Shown here in pieces: positions 35,888-46,692 of a DNA stretch of 64,000 bases. This stretch comes from Flaveria trinervia (Eukaryota > Streptophyta > Magnoliopsida > Asterales > Asteraceae), in the NCBI GenBank assembly GCA_025506515.1, contig CM046443.1, positions 19,669,228-19,733,227 of the forward strand, given 5' to 3'. The notes under the pieces were generated by a model. The model did not search any database. It was not told the DNA's origin and saw only the letters and a program-made list of their open reading frames with translations. Numbering within the stretch: position 1 is the first letter of the stretch; each line of letters opens with the position of its first letter. The position numbers and the translations under genes are program-made.

Positions 35888-36620
35888 CACCAAGATGTGG
35901 TTATCACTCCTAGCTTGGTGGTGTATTTCCCAAAGTATGACTCTTAACTACCAAACGAGAGCTTGATCCTAACTCATTGTTAAGGATCCACAAGAATAAA
36001 ATGAGGTAACTTACCATTAAGGTAAGGATAATCACTCCTATCTCAATAGTGAAGTTTTATAAAAACAAAATATAGTAAATGAAAAGTTTCATCAAAGAAC
36101 GGAATTCACTCCTACTTTGATGGGGTCATTTCATTTGAGGAAAATACCATCCATAAAATTTTAAACAAGTGATATTATCATCAAGGTATGGATTTCACAC
36201 CTATCTTGATGATTGAATTTCATAATAACAAGAAAACAATCGAGAACTGACCTTTGTCACCAAAGTACGGGGTTCAATCCTATTTTGGTGGGGTCATTTC
36301 AATCGTGAAATACGAGTTCCAAAGGAAAGTGATTGAAATATATCCTCAACACAAGGAAATCACCCCGATTCAGAGGATGGGATTTCATAAAACACACAAT
36401 ACCAAAAATTGAAAACCATAACCAAGATACGAAATTTTACTCCTATTTTAAGGAGGTAATTCCATTTTGTAAAATACGAATTCATAAAAACAAAAAGAAA
36501 TAGTCATCAAGGTATGAGGTTCACTTCTGTCTTGATGATGAAATTTCATAAGAACAGTAATAGCGAATGGAAAGTCATCACCAAAGTAAGGGAATCACCC
36601 CTGTTTTGATGAGATAGAAT
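35888..36620. repeat. Array of about nine hairpin-forming degenerate repeats
   Basis: Units about 72-130 bp apart share the plan CA(C/T)CAA(A/G)GTA - loop with 'ttcactcc' - TA(T/C)TTTGGTG, then 'ATTTCATAAAAAC'-like DNA. Arms: 35888-35894/35914-35920; 36016-36024/36039-36047; 36090-36097/36115-36122; 36179-36188/36202-36211; 36258-36267/36281-36290; 36504-36511/36531-36538; about 36579-36586/36604-36611. Imperfect members lie at 36342 and 36421. In each well-kept unit, changes in one arm are matched in the other. The array lies 1.4-2.2 kb inside the element from its primer site. Confidence 0.8.
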
Positions 36621-38045
36621 CATTTAGAGGATACAAGTGTCTTTAGTCATAAGTTGACTTGCAGACTCTTGCATTGCCTACGATGCAAAACGGTTTGAAG
36701 TTTTTATAAAGCTTGACTTAGCAAACGAAGAGAATATCAGCTAGAAATTCAGAAACTTCAAATTACATAAATGTAACAATAACAGGAAAAGAAAATCATG
36801 CTTTCTAGGATTAAGATTAAAGTTTGGGATAACGGAGTTAATTGTGTTAGGTTCCCAATTTTGAATGGTTTAAGTCAGGAAAACAAGATCAATGATGGGA
36901 ATGATTCAACACAATAATGAGACGTAAACGTTCGGTTCAAAATAAAAGGGAATTGCGTTGATTTCTCAAAGTGTTACGTCAACCACAACTTTACGGTAGC
37001 CACGCGTACCTATAAGCGAACACCCATCCCATGAGTTCCAGGTCAGATAAACGGATCCAACAATCGAATCAAATTTATGTGTATACCTTGCCTAGACAAG
37101 GTATCCCGGATGCAGGCATTCCACCTTTCGGCATTGCATGATTTCAGTTATGGGACACACTTTAAGGACATTAGAAAACCCTGAGTAACAATTTTAAGTT
37201 TTAAAAAAACATTTGGTTTAGACGACCAATATCTTTGGATATATTAAGATCCATGTACACATTGGTCAAGGTATGTAGATAGTTACATAAGGCGCACAAC
37301 GTATAACGTTGTTTAAACGTAGGAATTGAGAAGTATAACGAGTTCAATGTTAACGGGAACATTGTGTAAGATAGGAATGAGAAGATATTAGAGTTTCGAT
37401 GATAAACCAGTCCAAGGAATCAAGGATTTTTAATATTTTAAATATAAACCGGATAGTTCCATTTGATAACACATTACCATCTGGAAACGTTGACACGTCA
37501 AGGTAAATTGACCCATTAGCCTTAGAAACTTGTGTATGTTGACCATAGTTTATCACTCATTCCAGAAATCCCTAGGTAAGCATAACTAGTCTCGTAGGAT
37601 TTATGCGTTATGCTTGCCTTAGCCCGAGGGCCTTTTGCCAGGAAATCCAGAATACAGGTGTCTATGTGTCACACAAATTTCTTAGGTTTATGAAATTAAA
37701 ACCTTGATGAGATTTTCATAGATTAGACATAGAGTCTAAAGATTCAAGACATAAACAATAAGTATACGATTCCACGTGTAGTCGGGAATAAGATTAAGAG
37801 ATTTCATGTTCGGGGAGGGTCAAAGAGTCAAAGATAATTTTAGGGAGACAAGTAACCAAGTTTATATAATTATAAGGCACACCTATCTAAGGGCATCAAG
37901 TTGCACAAAAGGCATTCCTAAACATATTCATCATGTGACATGCAACAATAAGTATACACAAGATTATAAGGATTTTCTATGAGGTTCATGCATAAACTAT
38001 AGTCTAGGTCACCATTTATAATAACCTAAATCCCTATAGTTATGG

Positions 38046-38057
38046 GCTCTGATACCA
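38046..38057 (-). other. Primer binding site of the minus-strand gypsy element
   Basis: GCTCTGATACCA on the plus strand is TGGTATCAGAGC on the element strand, a match to the initiator tRNA-Met 3' end. It lies three bases from the LTR, which sets the element's orientation. Confidence 0.85.
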
Positions 38058-38060
38058 ATC

Positions 38061-40523
38061 TGTCACACCCCAACCTTGACGACGGAATCGTCGAGGAGTG
38101 AGAGTTAAAATCGTTCACAGCCACATAACGCTATTATTAAATCCAAAAATATTATTCATAAGTTTCAAAGGTAATATTACAAACATAAGTCTCAAATAAA
38201 GGAAACATAACAAGCTTATTCATTTATTTAACTAGGTCCATTCCTAGGTGTGAACAACTTCAAAAGTGGCGATCAAGCTTGAGTATTTCCTAAAACATGT
38301 TAAAAATAAAAGGTCAACAATAATGTTGGTGAGATTTCCATAGTTTGCAATACATAAGTATATAAAAGATGGCAATTCATATTGTGATTTAGAGAACAAA
38401 GTAAACTAGGGATGTAAGACAGAATGCACAATCAAACCTCGACAAATTTTTACAAGTCTCAAACGTTTAAAAGTATATACGATTAGCTAAGTGTACTTGG
38501 ATCAACCAAGCAGGCTTGTCTGGCCCATAGATCTATGACTTCGCTAGGCTAGTAATAGTTAATGATTGTACATATATTTGACATTACATGATAGCCACAA
38601 AGTTCAACTAACCACGACATACAGGTGAAATGCCATAAGTTTACAAGAATCAAACGTTTTACAAGTGCAACGATTATAAGGTAACATGTTTCACCCCAAA
38701 GTGTGAAAATATGAAAAAGGGATATAGAAATACTCACTTGATCAAATAAGTTTAGAATGACGATTAAATAAGAAATGTAATAAGCAGTGCTCCAATGTAG
38801 TTCTTCACAAGGCACCTAAAATTATATATATTTACAAGGTTAAAGTTAAATTATAATAAGTTTAACGTTTTAACGCGAACTAGGATTTCGATGAAAATTT
38901 GGGGCTTGTCAAATAATTATGTGTAACAAAATGAAATAAATTTATATTTTCTTAAAGAAAATATATATTTATATTTTATTCAAAAGATGTGAAAAGAAAT
39001 AATTGTAATAATTTAAAATGTTACATATAAAGTTTAAATAAAATTTTATAACTAAAAATGTATTACTATTTAAACCAAATTGATTTAAAAGGGATATTTG
39101 GTCCAATAATAATTTACTAATTATTATTTTCAATCTATTTTATTAAAAATTATTCAAACAAGCTTTGCTAAGAATTTTATTAATAAAAAGTTTTTTTTAT
39201 TTAAACTTAGAAAAATTGCAGAAATATTTGGAGTCTTTTGAAAATATTTGACATTTATAAAAATAATTTTTATATATATTAAAATTTTTCTGAAAATTGT
39301 TTTAGGCTAAAAAGCCTTTAAAAATAAAACATGAGGGTGCCCGGGTTCGAACCCGGGACCTCATGAATAGGGAAGGAAAGTCTTAACCAGTGAACTAAGG
39401 CACTCAGCCGCGAGATATCCTTGTTTTTAATTCGTAAAAACAGAATCTAAGTAAATCCCCTAAATAATATGAACCCTAGTTTCGATTAGTGCCAAATTGG
39501 AGATCAATTTGTTATAGTTAATGCTTAAATTCATAGGGCTTTCATTCATCAAGTCAAAACGAATATGTATGTAAGTTTAATTACCCGAAAGTTGTATAAC
39601 ATCACTGATTCGACTCGAAGAACAAACCGCGACTGCTATGAAGCTCGATTGTTGTTCAAACGACGACTATAGTTCAATTCGCTGCACAGATAGTATCTAA
39701 TGGACTCCAAGACGAAAAGCCCTCTATAAATTTAGAGTTTAGAACCGTTGAAGATGGTGTTCGAATTGTGGTAGGTCGCGAACGGGAGAGGACACTCGAA
39801 TTCTATGTTTTTATTTGTTTCAGGTGCAATTGAGAATGGTAGTCGATTAGTGATGGATATAGATGGTTCATGTTAAGTTAATTCGATTATTATTGTGATT
39901 TAATGCTTAAACGTGTACGAATTAAAGCTTCGGTTACTTCGAACGACAATGGCTTTGTAACCGGTGTTTGAACACAATTAAGGTGGGTAATCAAGTTCGA
40001 ATCACGTACACGAATGGTTTGGGACGATTTGGGGTCGTAATCGAGGGGTTTTGGTAAGTTTTGGAGCCTTGCCGGACTTGGCCGGAGTCCGGCCGGCGAG
40101 GTTGCCGGAAAAATGGGGTAATGGGGGCGGGTGGTTTGGGGTTTATTAAATTTACACAATTAGCCCTCAAACTTTGATTTCTTGTCATTTTATGTAAAAA
40201 CTTTCTTTTAAAGTTTATAAAGTGACAAAACAACCCCTTAACTTACTAATTTAGGTTTTAAACATTTTTAGTTAATAATTTGTATATAAGTTATTATCAT
40301 TACTAGTATTATTATTATTATTAACTTCAATATTATAATCTATTATTATTAATGTTATTATTAATATTATTACTATTATTATTATTATTATTTAATTAAT
40401 TTGTTAATCACCAAATTAATTATTAAGCATAATAAATCCTTAAAGTTTCAAAATTGACATAAAAGGTCCTTTTAAAACTTAACAAAGTTTACTTTTAATT
40501 TAACGAAAATATGAGATGTCACA
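38061..40523 (-). repeat. 5' LTR of the minus-strand gypsy element (2463 bp)
   Basis: On the minus strand it opens TGTGACATCTC and ends GGGGTGTGACA, next to the primer site. It is a copy of the solo LTR at 61258-63700, sharing both ends and a tRNA-like module (39332-39408). Its middle is AT-rich with ATT repeats (about 40300-40395). Confidence 0.9.
39332..39408 (-). other. tRNA-like module (A box and B box) inside the gypsy LTR
   Basis: On the minus strand the sequence has an A-box-like TTAGTTCACTGGTTAAG and, about 30 bases on, a T-arm of five base pairs around the loop TTCGAAC (B box GGTTCGAACCC). The outer 5' and 3' pieces pair at only about five of seven positions, so a full tRNA acceptor stem is not kept. 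The second LTR copy has the same module at 62546-62622. I take it as tRNA-derived, not as a working tRNA gene. Confidence 0.7.
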
Positions 40524-41348
40524 ACTATGTCAGTCTTTGGACATGAGTCGGGATTTGTGTACAGGCCCCGACACAGTATCAGTCTTCGGACATGAGTCGG
40601 GAGTAGTATGTGAGACTGAGATGAGATGAAAGAGAAACGAATCGCGTACTCCGGTGTTGTGTTAGTCTTCGGACATGAGTCGAGGATTTGTGTATAGACC
40701 CCGACACAGTACCCGTCTTCGGATATGAGTCGGGAGTATGGCATGAGTTGATGAATGAGAAAGGTAATGATGGAAATAACGAACGTATGAAATGAACGTT
40801 AACGAAATATCTTAATAATGTACTAAACGGGATCTTTTATCATTCGACCATAGTAATCGTGGCTGAGTGCCACGAAGAGAGTAAAGTCTGACCAGATCTA
40901 GAACGGTATGAACGAATGATGAAGATAATAATGATACTATTCGTATGTACGTATGATGTATGATCACGAAAGAATGTAAAGTACTGTATGATTTTGAAAG
41001 AAAGTAAAGAACGGTTTTACGGAAAAAAGTATGTTATTATAAACCTAGAACTCACTCAGCAACGCTGACTTTGATGTGTTTCCAGTCGGCAGGTATGTTG
41101 CTGAGGATGGCACAGGGCGACTACTCAATTCTTTTGGAATGACATCCATTATTATAAGGCTTTTGTAATGAAATGTAACATGAATTTTGTAATTTGATAA
41201 TGAAGTATTGTTTGCAAAAGCTATTATATTTAAATGAGATATTGTTTTAAATGTTTCCACTGCGATGTTTTTATGTAAGATGACAAAAATTGATGTTTTG
41301 AGTGTGATGAATGATCAGCTGTAAGCGTTCTGGGAATGGGGCCTTACA
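40524..41348 (+). repeat. 3' LTR of the gypsy element, right part
   Basis: Resumes the LTR at the equivalent of 30431 in the 5' copy and runs to the end GGGGCCTTACA. It is followed at once by the CTTGT target duplication. It keeps the repeated 'cttcggacatgagtcggg' units. Confidence 0.92.
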
Positions 41349-41353
41349 CTTGT

Positions 41354-42279
41354 ACGTGATGCTTTAATGCTTAGCTTTTTGGCTTTTAAAGTATTACTAA
41401 TAACAAGAAAGGCACATCACAAGGCGTGTAGCATGATTATGAATAAGCACCTCAAAATAAACAAATAAGCAATTATATAACAAGTTTAACATGATTTACG
41501 ATACGATTAACTTAATTTGCATAACGATAAAATAGAAGTTATCAAATTCATAATATATTTAACAAACTCAGTTAAGGAAGGAAATTTTAGTTGTATATAT
41601 AACTAGGTTAGATACTCGTATGTTTCATGGGTTTAAATAAAAGAATATACAATAGATATTATCTATGTATAATTTAATATATGTTATAAATAAAATGTCA
41701 ATAAAAGTATTATATATAATAGACATATTTAAGTTATAAACAATAATATACGAATAACAACAATTATTATTCATAAATATCCATAAACTTCTTTATATAT
41801 AACATTTGATGTAAGGTAGTTCGTACTTATCTAATATAATAATAATGTTAGTCTTGTCTACATTTAACTTTAATTAATACATCTAATTCTCCATGTGTGA
41901 AAATATGTTGCCTAAAAATAAATCAATTGTGGAAAGTGATTGTCTTTGACTAAATTTTATCGTCATTGCATATGTTACTTTTAGATATAATATGACCAGC
42001 TTAAATAACATGATTAAGTAATGCTAACATTTTTAGTATTGTTTCATTACATAAACCCTCTATTTGATCAACATTATGCAATGTAAAGCACTAATTAGCA
42101 TAATATAGAATTAAAACAATTAACTTTTGTTTACTAACATCAAGGTAATCAATTACAGAAACTAGAATTATGAAAGATTTAAAAAGATGTATAAATATAA
42201 ATAAAAACTAACCTGAGAATCAATTAGTTAATTATAGATGAATAAGGATAATTGATTGATAACTAGATAGAACTAGTAT
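41354..42279. other. AT-rich intergenic DNA
   Basis: No coding frame, RNA gene or repeat end was recognised. The sequence is strongly AT-rich with many 'atatataa' words. Confidence 0.45.
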
Positions 42280-42288
42280 TTAATTACA

Positions 42289-42763
42289 GAGTAAATTATA
42301 ATTTTTGTTTTTTAGTTATACTTAAAGTTATGGATCGTGACTTTAAACTTTGATAAGTATACTCAGTGTCCTTTATTATTTGAAAATTTATTACGTTTTA
42401 TGTATTTTATACTAACAAAAGTTAAATTTTTAGGTAATGTTTGTGTGAATGACCATTTTGCTCTTATTTCTTAAAAGACGAAATATGCAATGTCACTAAT
42501 TTTTAATCTTTTATTTTTCTTTTTAGTTTATTACATTATCTTTTAATCGCTTTTATTTTATAAACGTATCTTAAGTATTATTACTTAATTATTTTTAATC
42601 TTTCTTAATAAAATATACTTTTATTTATAGATTTTTAATTTATTACAAACTTTTATTAGTATTAAGGTCAGAAAGCATGGTAAATTTTCGAAGAAAAAAC
42701 ACCCTAAAAATAAGATAAATAATTTTAGAGATACTTAAAAGAAAAAAAAATTATAATTTACTC
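42289..42763. mobile_element. Small Mutator-type MITE upstream of FPP
   Basis: The ends GAGTAAATTATAATTTTT and the inverse of the right end (GAGTAAATTATAATTTTT) are identical over 18 bases. The start GAGTAAATTA resembles the Mutator-like element at 6587. Flanking 9-mers are TTAATTACA (42280-42288) and TTAGTTATG (42764-42772), 6 of 9 identical with only transitions between them. This fits an old 9-bp duplication. Length 475 bp, non-coding. Confidence 0.65.
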
Positions 42764-43037
42764 TTAGTTATGTATAAAGAAATTAAAAACAAAAAAAAAA
42801 ATCATAAATATGTCTAGGATGCTTCTATCCGTTGACCACGGTCAACGCCTTGAGAGAAACCTAATCCAGTGTTGTGCAATGTGTCAGTGTCAGACAAAAA
42901 CAGCAAATCCACAACAAACCCCATCGCAGGAGCGTCTTCACTGCAATCAAACTCTTCACTTTTCAACATCCATGGGCGGGAATCCACCTAAAACCCTATT
43001 TTCAAAACCCCCAATCTTCTTCTGTTTTTTCTCTAAA

Positions 43038-43095
<58 letters not shown>
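43038..43095. repeat. (ATT)n microsatellite
   Basis: About 19 uninterrupted ATT units lie in the region upstream of the FPP start codon. The open frames that cross it are just Ile, Leu or Tyr runs. Confidence 0.95.
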
Positions 43096-43097
<2 letters not shown>

Positions 43098-43553
43098 ACT
43101 AAACTGAAGTCTTCATCTTCACTCCACCATCACATGCTCCCAATCTTTAATCTCTGCCTCACGTTAAACCCGCCAATCCGCCATCCATGCCACCTCCAAT
43201 GACCTTTAAAGCCCATTAACAGCTTTGCCTTTTGTCTTCTCTTCGATAATTGCTCTGACATTCCTCACAACTTTATTTTGGGTTTTTGTTAATTTCCTCT
43301 TCTGGGTTTCACTCAAAGGTACGAATCGCTTCAGATCTGTTCTGGGTTCGTGCGAATTTGTGTTGGTTTCGCATTATTTGGTCTGTATGCAAGTTAAATT
43401 GAATTGTGTATGTTGGGTTAGATCTTGTTTGTCTTCTTCTGTTTGTATTGATTGCAATTGGTCATGATGTGTTTGATGTAAGTTTTGGTTATTGAACATA
43501 AATTGATGCTGTAGCAACTGTGAATGTAGTTTTAAATAAGGGGATTGAGTGAG

Positions 43554-46359
43554 ATGGAGAAGAAGAGTTGGTTGTGGAAGAGGAAGTCATCCGACAGGAG
43601 TCCCGAAAGCTCCACATCCATATCTTCGCATTCTGAGAGTAACTCTGATGAAAAGGTACCAAATTGATTCGACTTGTATGCAAATTAAGTGTTAATTCAT
43701 AAAATTTTATGAACAGATTATGATGTTGGTTCACTTTATCATCTTCACTTTCAGGCTGAGCAGGAGAGTTCGAGGAAATCGACGAACCATTCACAGTCAC
43801 CTGAAGTCACTTCAAAAGTATCATCCGCAAATTCGGAGGTTAACGACAGTTTTAAGAGCTTAACAGAAAAGTTGTCTGCAGCTCTTGTCAATGTTGGTGC
43901 TAAAGAGGATTTAGTTAAGCAACATGCTAAAGTTGCAGAAGAAGCAGTTGCAGGTATTATTTGAACTGTTTATCTAGTTATTGCAATTTGAAATTAGCAT
44001 GACTGGTTCTTGAGCTTTGGTAAACATATTTTACTTCTAATTATCGAATTATTGGGAATCGTTTTTGAGTAACAACCTGTTTCATACACCTGATTATCTG
44101 ATTTTGATTAATAAATATCATATAATCTCATGTGTGAAAAAGGCTTTCTTTTCTAAGCCGAGGGTCTTAGTGAGTGCATTATCTACCTCCTAGGGTAGAA
44201 GAAAGGTTTGTTTTTATCTCACTCTTCTCAATTAAGTTAGATTTTACTTGTTACACTTGTTTGTTTATTTGCAACATCATATAAGCACTTTGAAAACACA
44301 TATACAACAAACAGTTCTATAATTTTCTTAATTTTAGGTTGGGAAAAGGCAGAAAATGAAGTTACAAAATTAAAACAAGAACTTGAGGCAGCCTTGCAGC
44401 AGAATTTGGCTCTTGAAGTTAGAACTAATCATTAGATGGTGCTCTTAAGGAATGTGTTAAACAGCTTAGGCTGGCAAAGGAAGAACAAGAGCAAAAGATT
44501 AATGAAGTTATAGAAGAGGAAACACACAAATGGGAATCAATGAAAAAGGATTTTGAAATCCAGATTTGTAGTCTTCAGGCAAAATTACAGGCCAGTAAAT
44601 CTGAAATCTCCCCGGCCATTGATCCAAAAATTCTTGTAAAGCTTGAGGATTTAGAGAAAGAAAACTCGACCCTTAAGTTTGAGCTTAATGCCCAGTCCGA
44701 AGAATTAGAAATCAGGACAATTGAGAGAGATTTGAGCACACAAGCAGCAGAAACGGCTAGTAAACAACAGTTAGAAAGCATAAAGAAAGTGGCAAAACTT
44801 GAAGCTGAGTGCAGGAAGTTACAATCATTGACCCGTAAAGCTCCTCTAGTTAGTGATAATAATAAAGCAGTTTCAGTTTCCTCATTTTGTGTTGATTCTC
44901 TTACAGACAGTCAGTCAGTTGACTCATTTAAAATGAATAATTTGGAGCATAATGAAAGCGAACAAGGGTGTTCAGATTCATGGGCATTGGCATTAATGGC
45001 TGAGCTTGATCAGTTCAAAAATGGAAAATCTGTGGCTAAAAATGTAACTTCTTGTTCCGAAATTAATAATATTATGGATGATTTCTTGGAAATGGAGCGC
45101 ATTGCTTCATTACCAGAAGGTCAGAATGAAAGCCCTTGTTGTAATTCTGAAACCGAAGATAATTCCATGAAAAATGAGCTTGAAGTGATGAATCAACAGG
45201 TGAGCGATCTTAAAGAAAAATTAGAGAGATTAGAAGCTGAAAAATGTGAACTGGAGAATGCTTTAAGTTCATGCAAAGAATCTCTTGCTTTATCAAATGC
45301 CGAGCTTGCTGATACCAAACGTCAAATGGTTGACCTACAAAAGGAGTTGATCATGGTCAACGAGTCAAAGGAGATGCTTGAGTCTCAAATTGTTAATATG
45401 GAAACAAATGCCCGAATCATGTCTACAGAAGTTGATTCGGTAAAGGCAGATGTTGAAAAAGAAAGGCGCTTTTCATTAGACATGAAAACCAAATGTGAGA
45501 AATTGGAAAAGGAACTAGTGGAGAAAACCAAGGAAGTCAAGCTTCAGATGGTTGCCAGATCAAATGATGAATTAAAAGTTAAACAGGTACACTTTCTCAT
45601 GGGTTATCTAAGAGTCTAAGACGGGTATTTGACCTTTTGTGATCACATTTGATGTTTAAATAAGCAAAATTTGTTTCAGATCATTTAGGGGTCAAACAAC
45701 CTGGTTCATACTGATTTCAACTTAAACAACCTGTTTCTACCTGAGCCCATTTTTGTTGAAACATTTTTGACCTGAACCAAATTGGGTTTCTAAGATTTTG
45801 ACCTGTTAGCTTACTGTCCCTCCCACCTGTTTCTTCAGGCTTACTTTTGAATGATATTGTTAATGGAATCAGCTTACTTCACTAACATATTATTATTATT
45901 GGTTGAGGAAAAAAATTGTTAAGAGTAATAATTAAATGCTATATTTACAGAATCTTGAGGTAGCAGCAGCTGATAGACTATCTGAGTGCCAAAAGACAAT
46001 ATCATCACTTGCGAGACAGCTAGAATCTTTAGCGACACTTGAGGACTTCCTGATTGATACTGCAAATCTACCTGGTTTTTCTGCAAATTCATCTGTTTCA
46101 AAAACAAGCGAGCAATGGAAGTTGCATTCAAACGATACATTCATGCCTAAAAAGACTCTAATTCCAACAAAACAAGCTGAAAACAACTGCAGTTTATCAT
46201 TGAAAGGAGATAATGACGAGTCACCATCTTCATCTTCTTCATCACTTCGTCTGCTGCATCATTAACCGCTTTGGTGGTCATTCTAAAAGTAAGAACGGTT
46301 TTGAAAAACTGTTTTCTAGGAGCAAGAATGGGATTCAAGGCGAAAGTAATCAAGGGTAA
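43554..46359 (+). CDS. FPP: Filament-like plant protein (FPP), four coding exons
   Basis: Coding exons: 43554-43655, 43755-43953, 44338-45586, 45951-46359, all with GT-AG introns. The product would be about 653 residues. It opens with the FPP signature (MEKKSWLWKRKSSDRSP, then a Ser-rich stretch). Then comes the conserved block EVNDSFKSLTEKLSAALVNV, KEDLVKQHAKVAEEAVAGWE, and long coiled coils through exon 3 (LKQELEAALQQ; LEKENSTLKFELNAQ; VSDLKEKLERLEAEKCELEN). A middle segment has DSWALALMAELDQFKN. The tail (KNGFEKLFSRSKNG) is Ser-, Lys- and Gly-rich. FPPs are plant-specific long coiled-coil proteins linked to membranes and cytoskeleton; at least one partners a nuclear-envelope protein. Three single-base losses break the frame: at 44433 (TAG), near 46244 and near 46269. 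Exon 3 is one base short and exon 4 two bases short of the phase needed. The 5' leader probably holds an intron (about 43319-43540), not proved. Confidence 0.88.
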
Positions 46360-46692
46360 GGACATATATAATGTTTAATAATTGTGGATTAAAATGTGTT
46401 CTGTTGCAGTGAGCTTATTAGGCTGCTGTAGCATGACTTTAGGATTTTATATTGTTTTTGTAACAACTGCAGTCATCAAATGTTTGTGCATCATAGTTAT
46501 TTGATGTCGGGTTGAGAATTTTTATTAAGGTGATGAAATCAAGCAGAAACATTCAAATATTGGCTTATGGAGTTGCAGTTGCATTCAATGAACTATAAAT
46601 CTTATAAAAAGCTGCTGAATGTACAAATTTATTTATGATCTTGGTCCTGAGGGGGATTGGCTTATACGCATCCAAAGGATGGCTTTTATAAA
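46360..46692. other. 3' flank of FPP
   Basis: This should hold the 3' untranslated region and polyadenylation site of FPP. The AT-rich stretch 'ataatgtttaataattgtgg' follows the stop at once. No other feature was seen before the inverted-repeat element at 46693. Confidence 0.5.

Larger units (their letters stand above)
35077..40523 (-). mobile_element. Truncated minus-strand gypsy element inside the 3' LTR
   Basis: The minus-strand element starts with an LTR (40523 down to 38061), then a tRNA-Met-type primer site, then about 3 kb of internal DNA that ends abruptly at 35077. There is no 3' LTR. The host LTR resumes at 40524 with sequence matching 30431 of the 5' LTR, so about 830 bp of host LTR (29601-30430) are gone as well. 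One deletion that removed the end of the insert together with host LTR explains this. The internal part contains a hairpin array (35888-36620) and no recognisable gag or pol frame. Confidence 0.85.
28874..41348 (+). mobile_element. Ty3/gypsy LTR retrotransposon with nested insertions
   Basis: The 5' LTR starts at 28874 (TGTAACACCC) and the 3' LTR ends at 41348 (GGGGCCTTACA). The whole is flanked by a perfect 5-bp duplication, CTTGT (28869-28873 and 41349-41353), proving it is one insertion despite 12.5 kb of span. Inside are a primer site (31211), a gag relic, short integrase relics and a polypurine tract (34332). Protease and reverse transcriptase are deleted. Two later insertions split it: a copia solo LTR in the leader (31452-32253) and a minus-strand gypsy fragment in the 3' LTR (35077-40523). 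LTR length (2.3 kb), tRNA-Met-type primer site and H2C2 integrase piece fit the Tekay/Del chromovirus type, but the lineage is an inference. Confidence 0.92.

Noticed and set aside
39332..39408. A genuine tRNA gene
   Set aside because: The A and B boxes are good, but the acceptor arm pairs poorly, and the same sequence recurs inside another LTR copy at 62546. It is a module of the LTR.
42810..43202. 130-codon frame upstream of FPP
   Set aside because: It runs through the ATT microsatellite (poly-Ile) and has no recognisable domain; it lies in the promoter/leader region.
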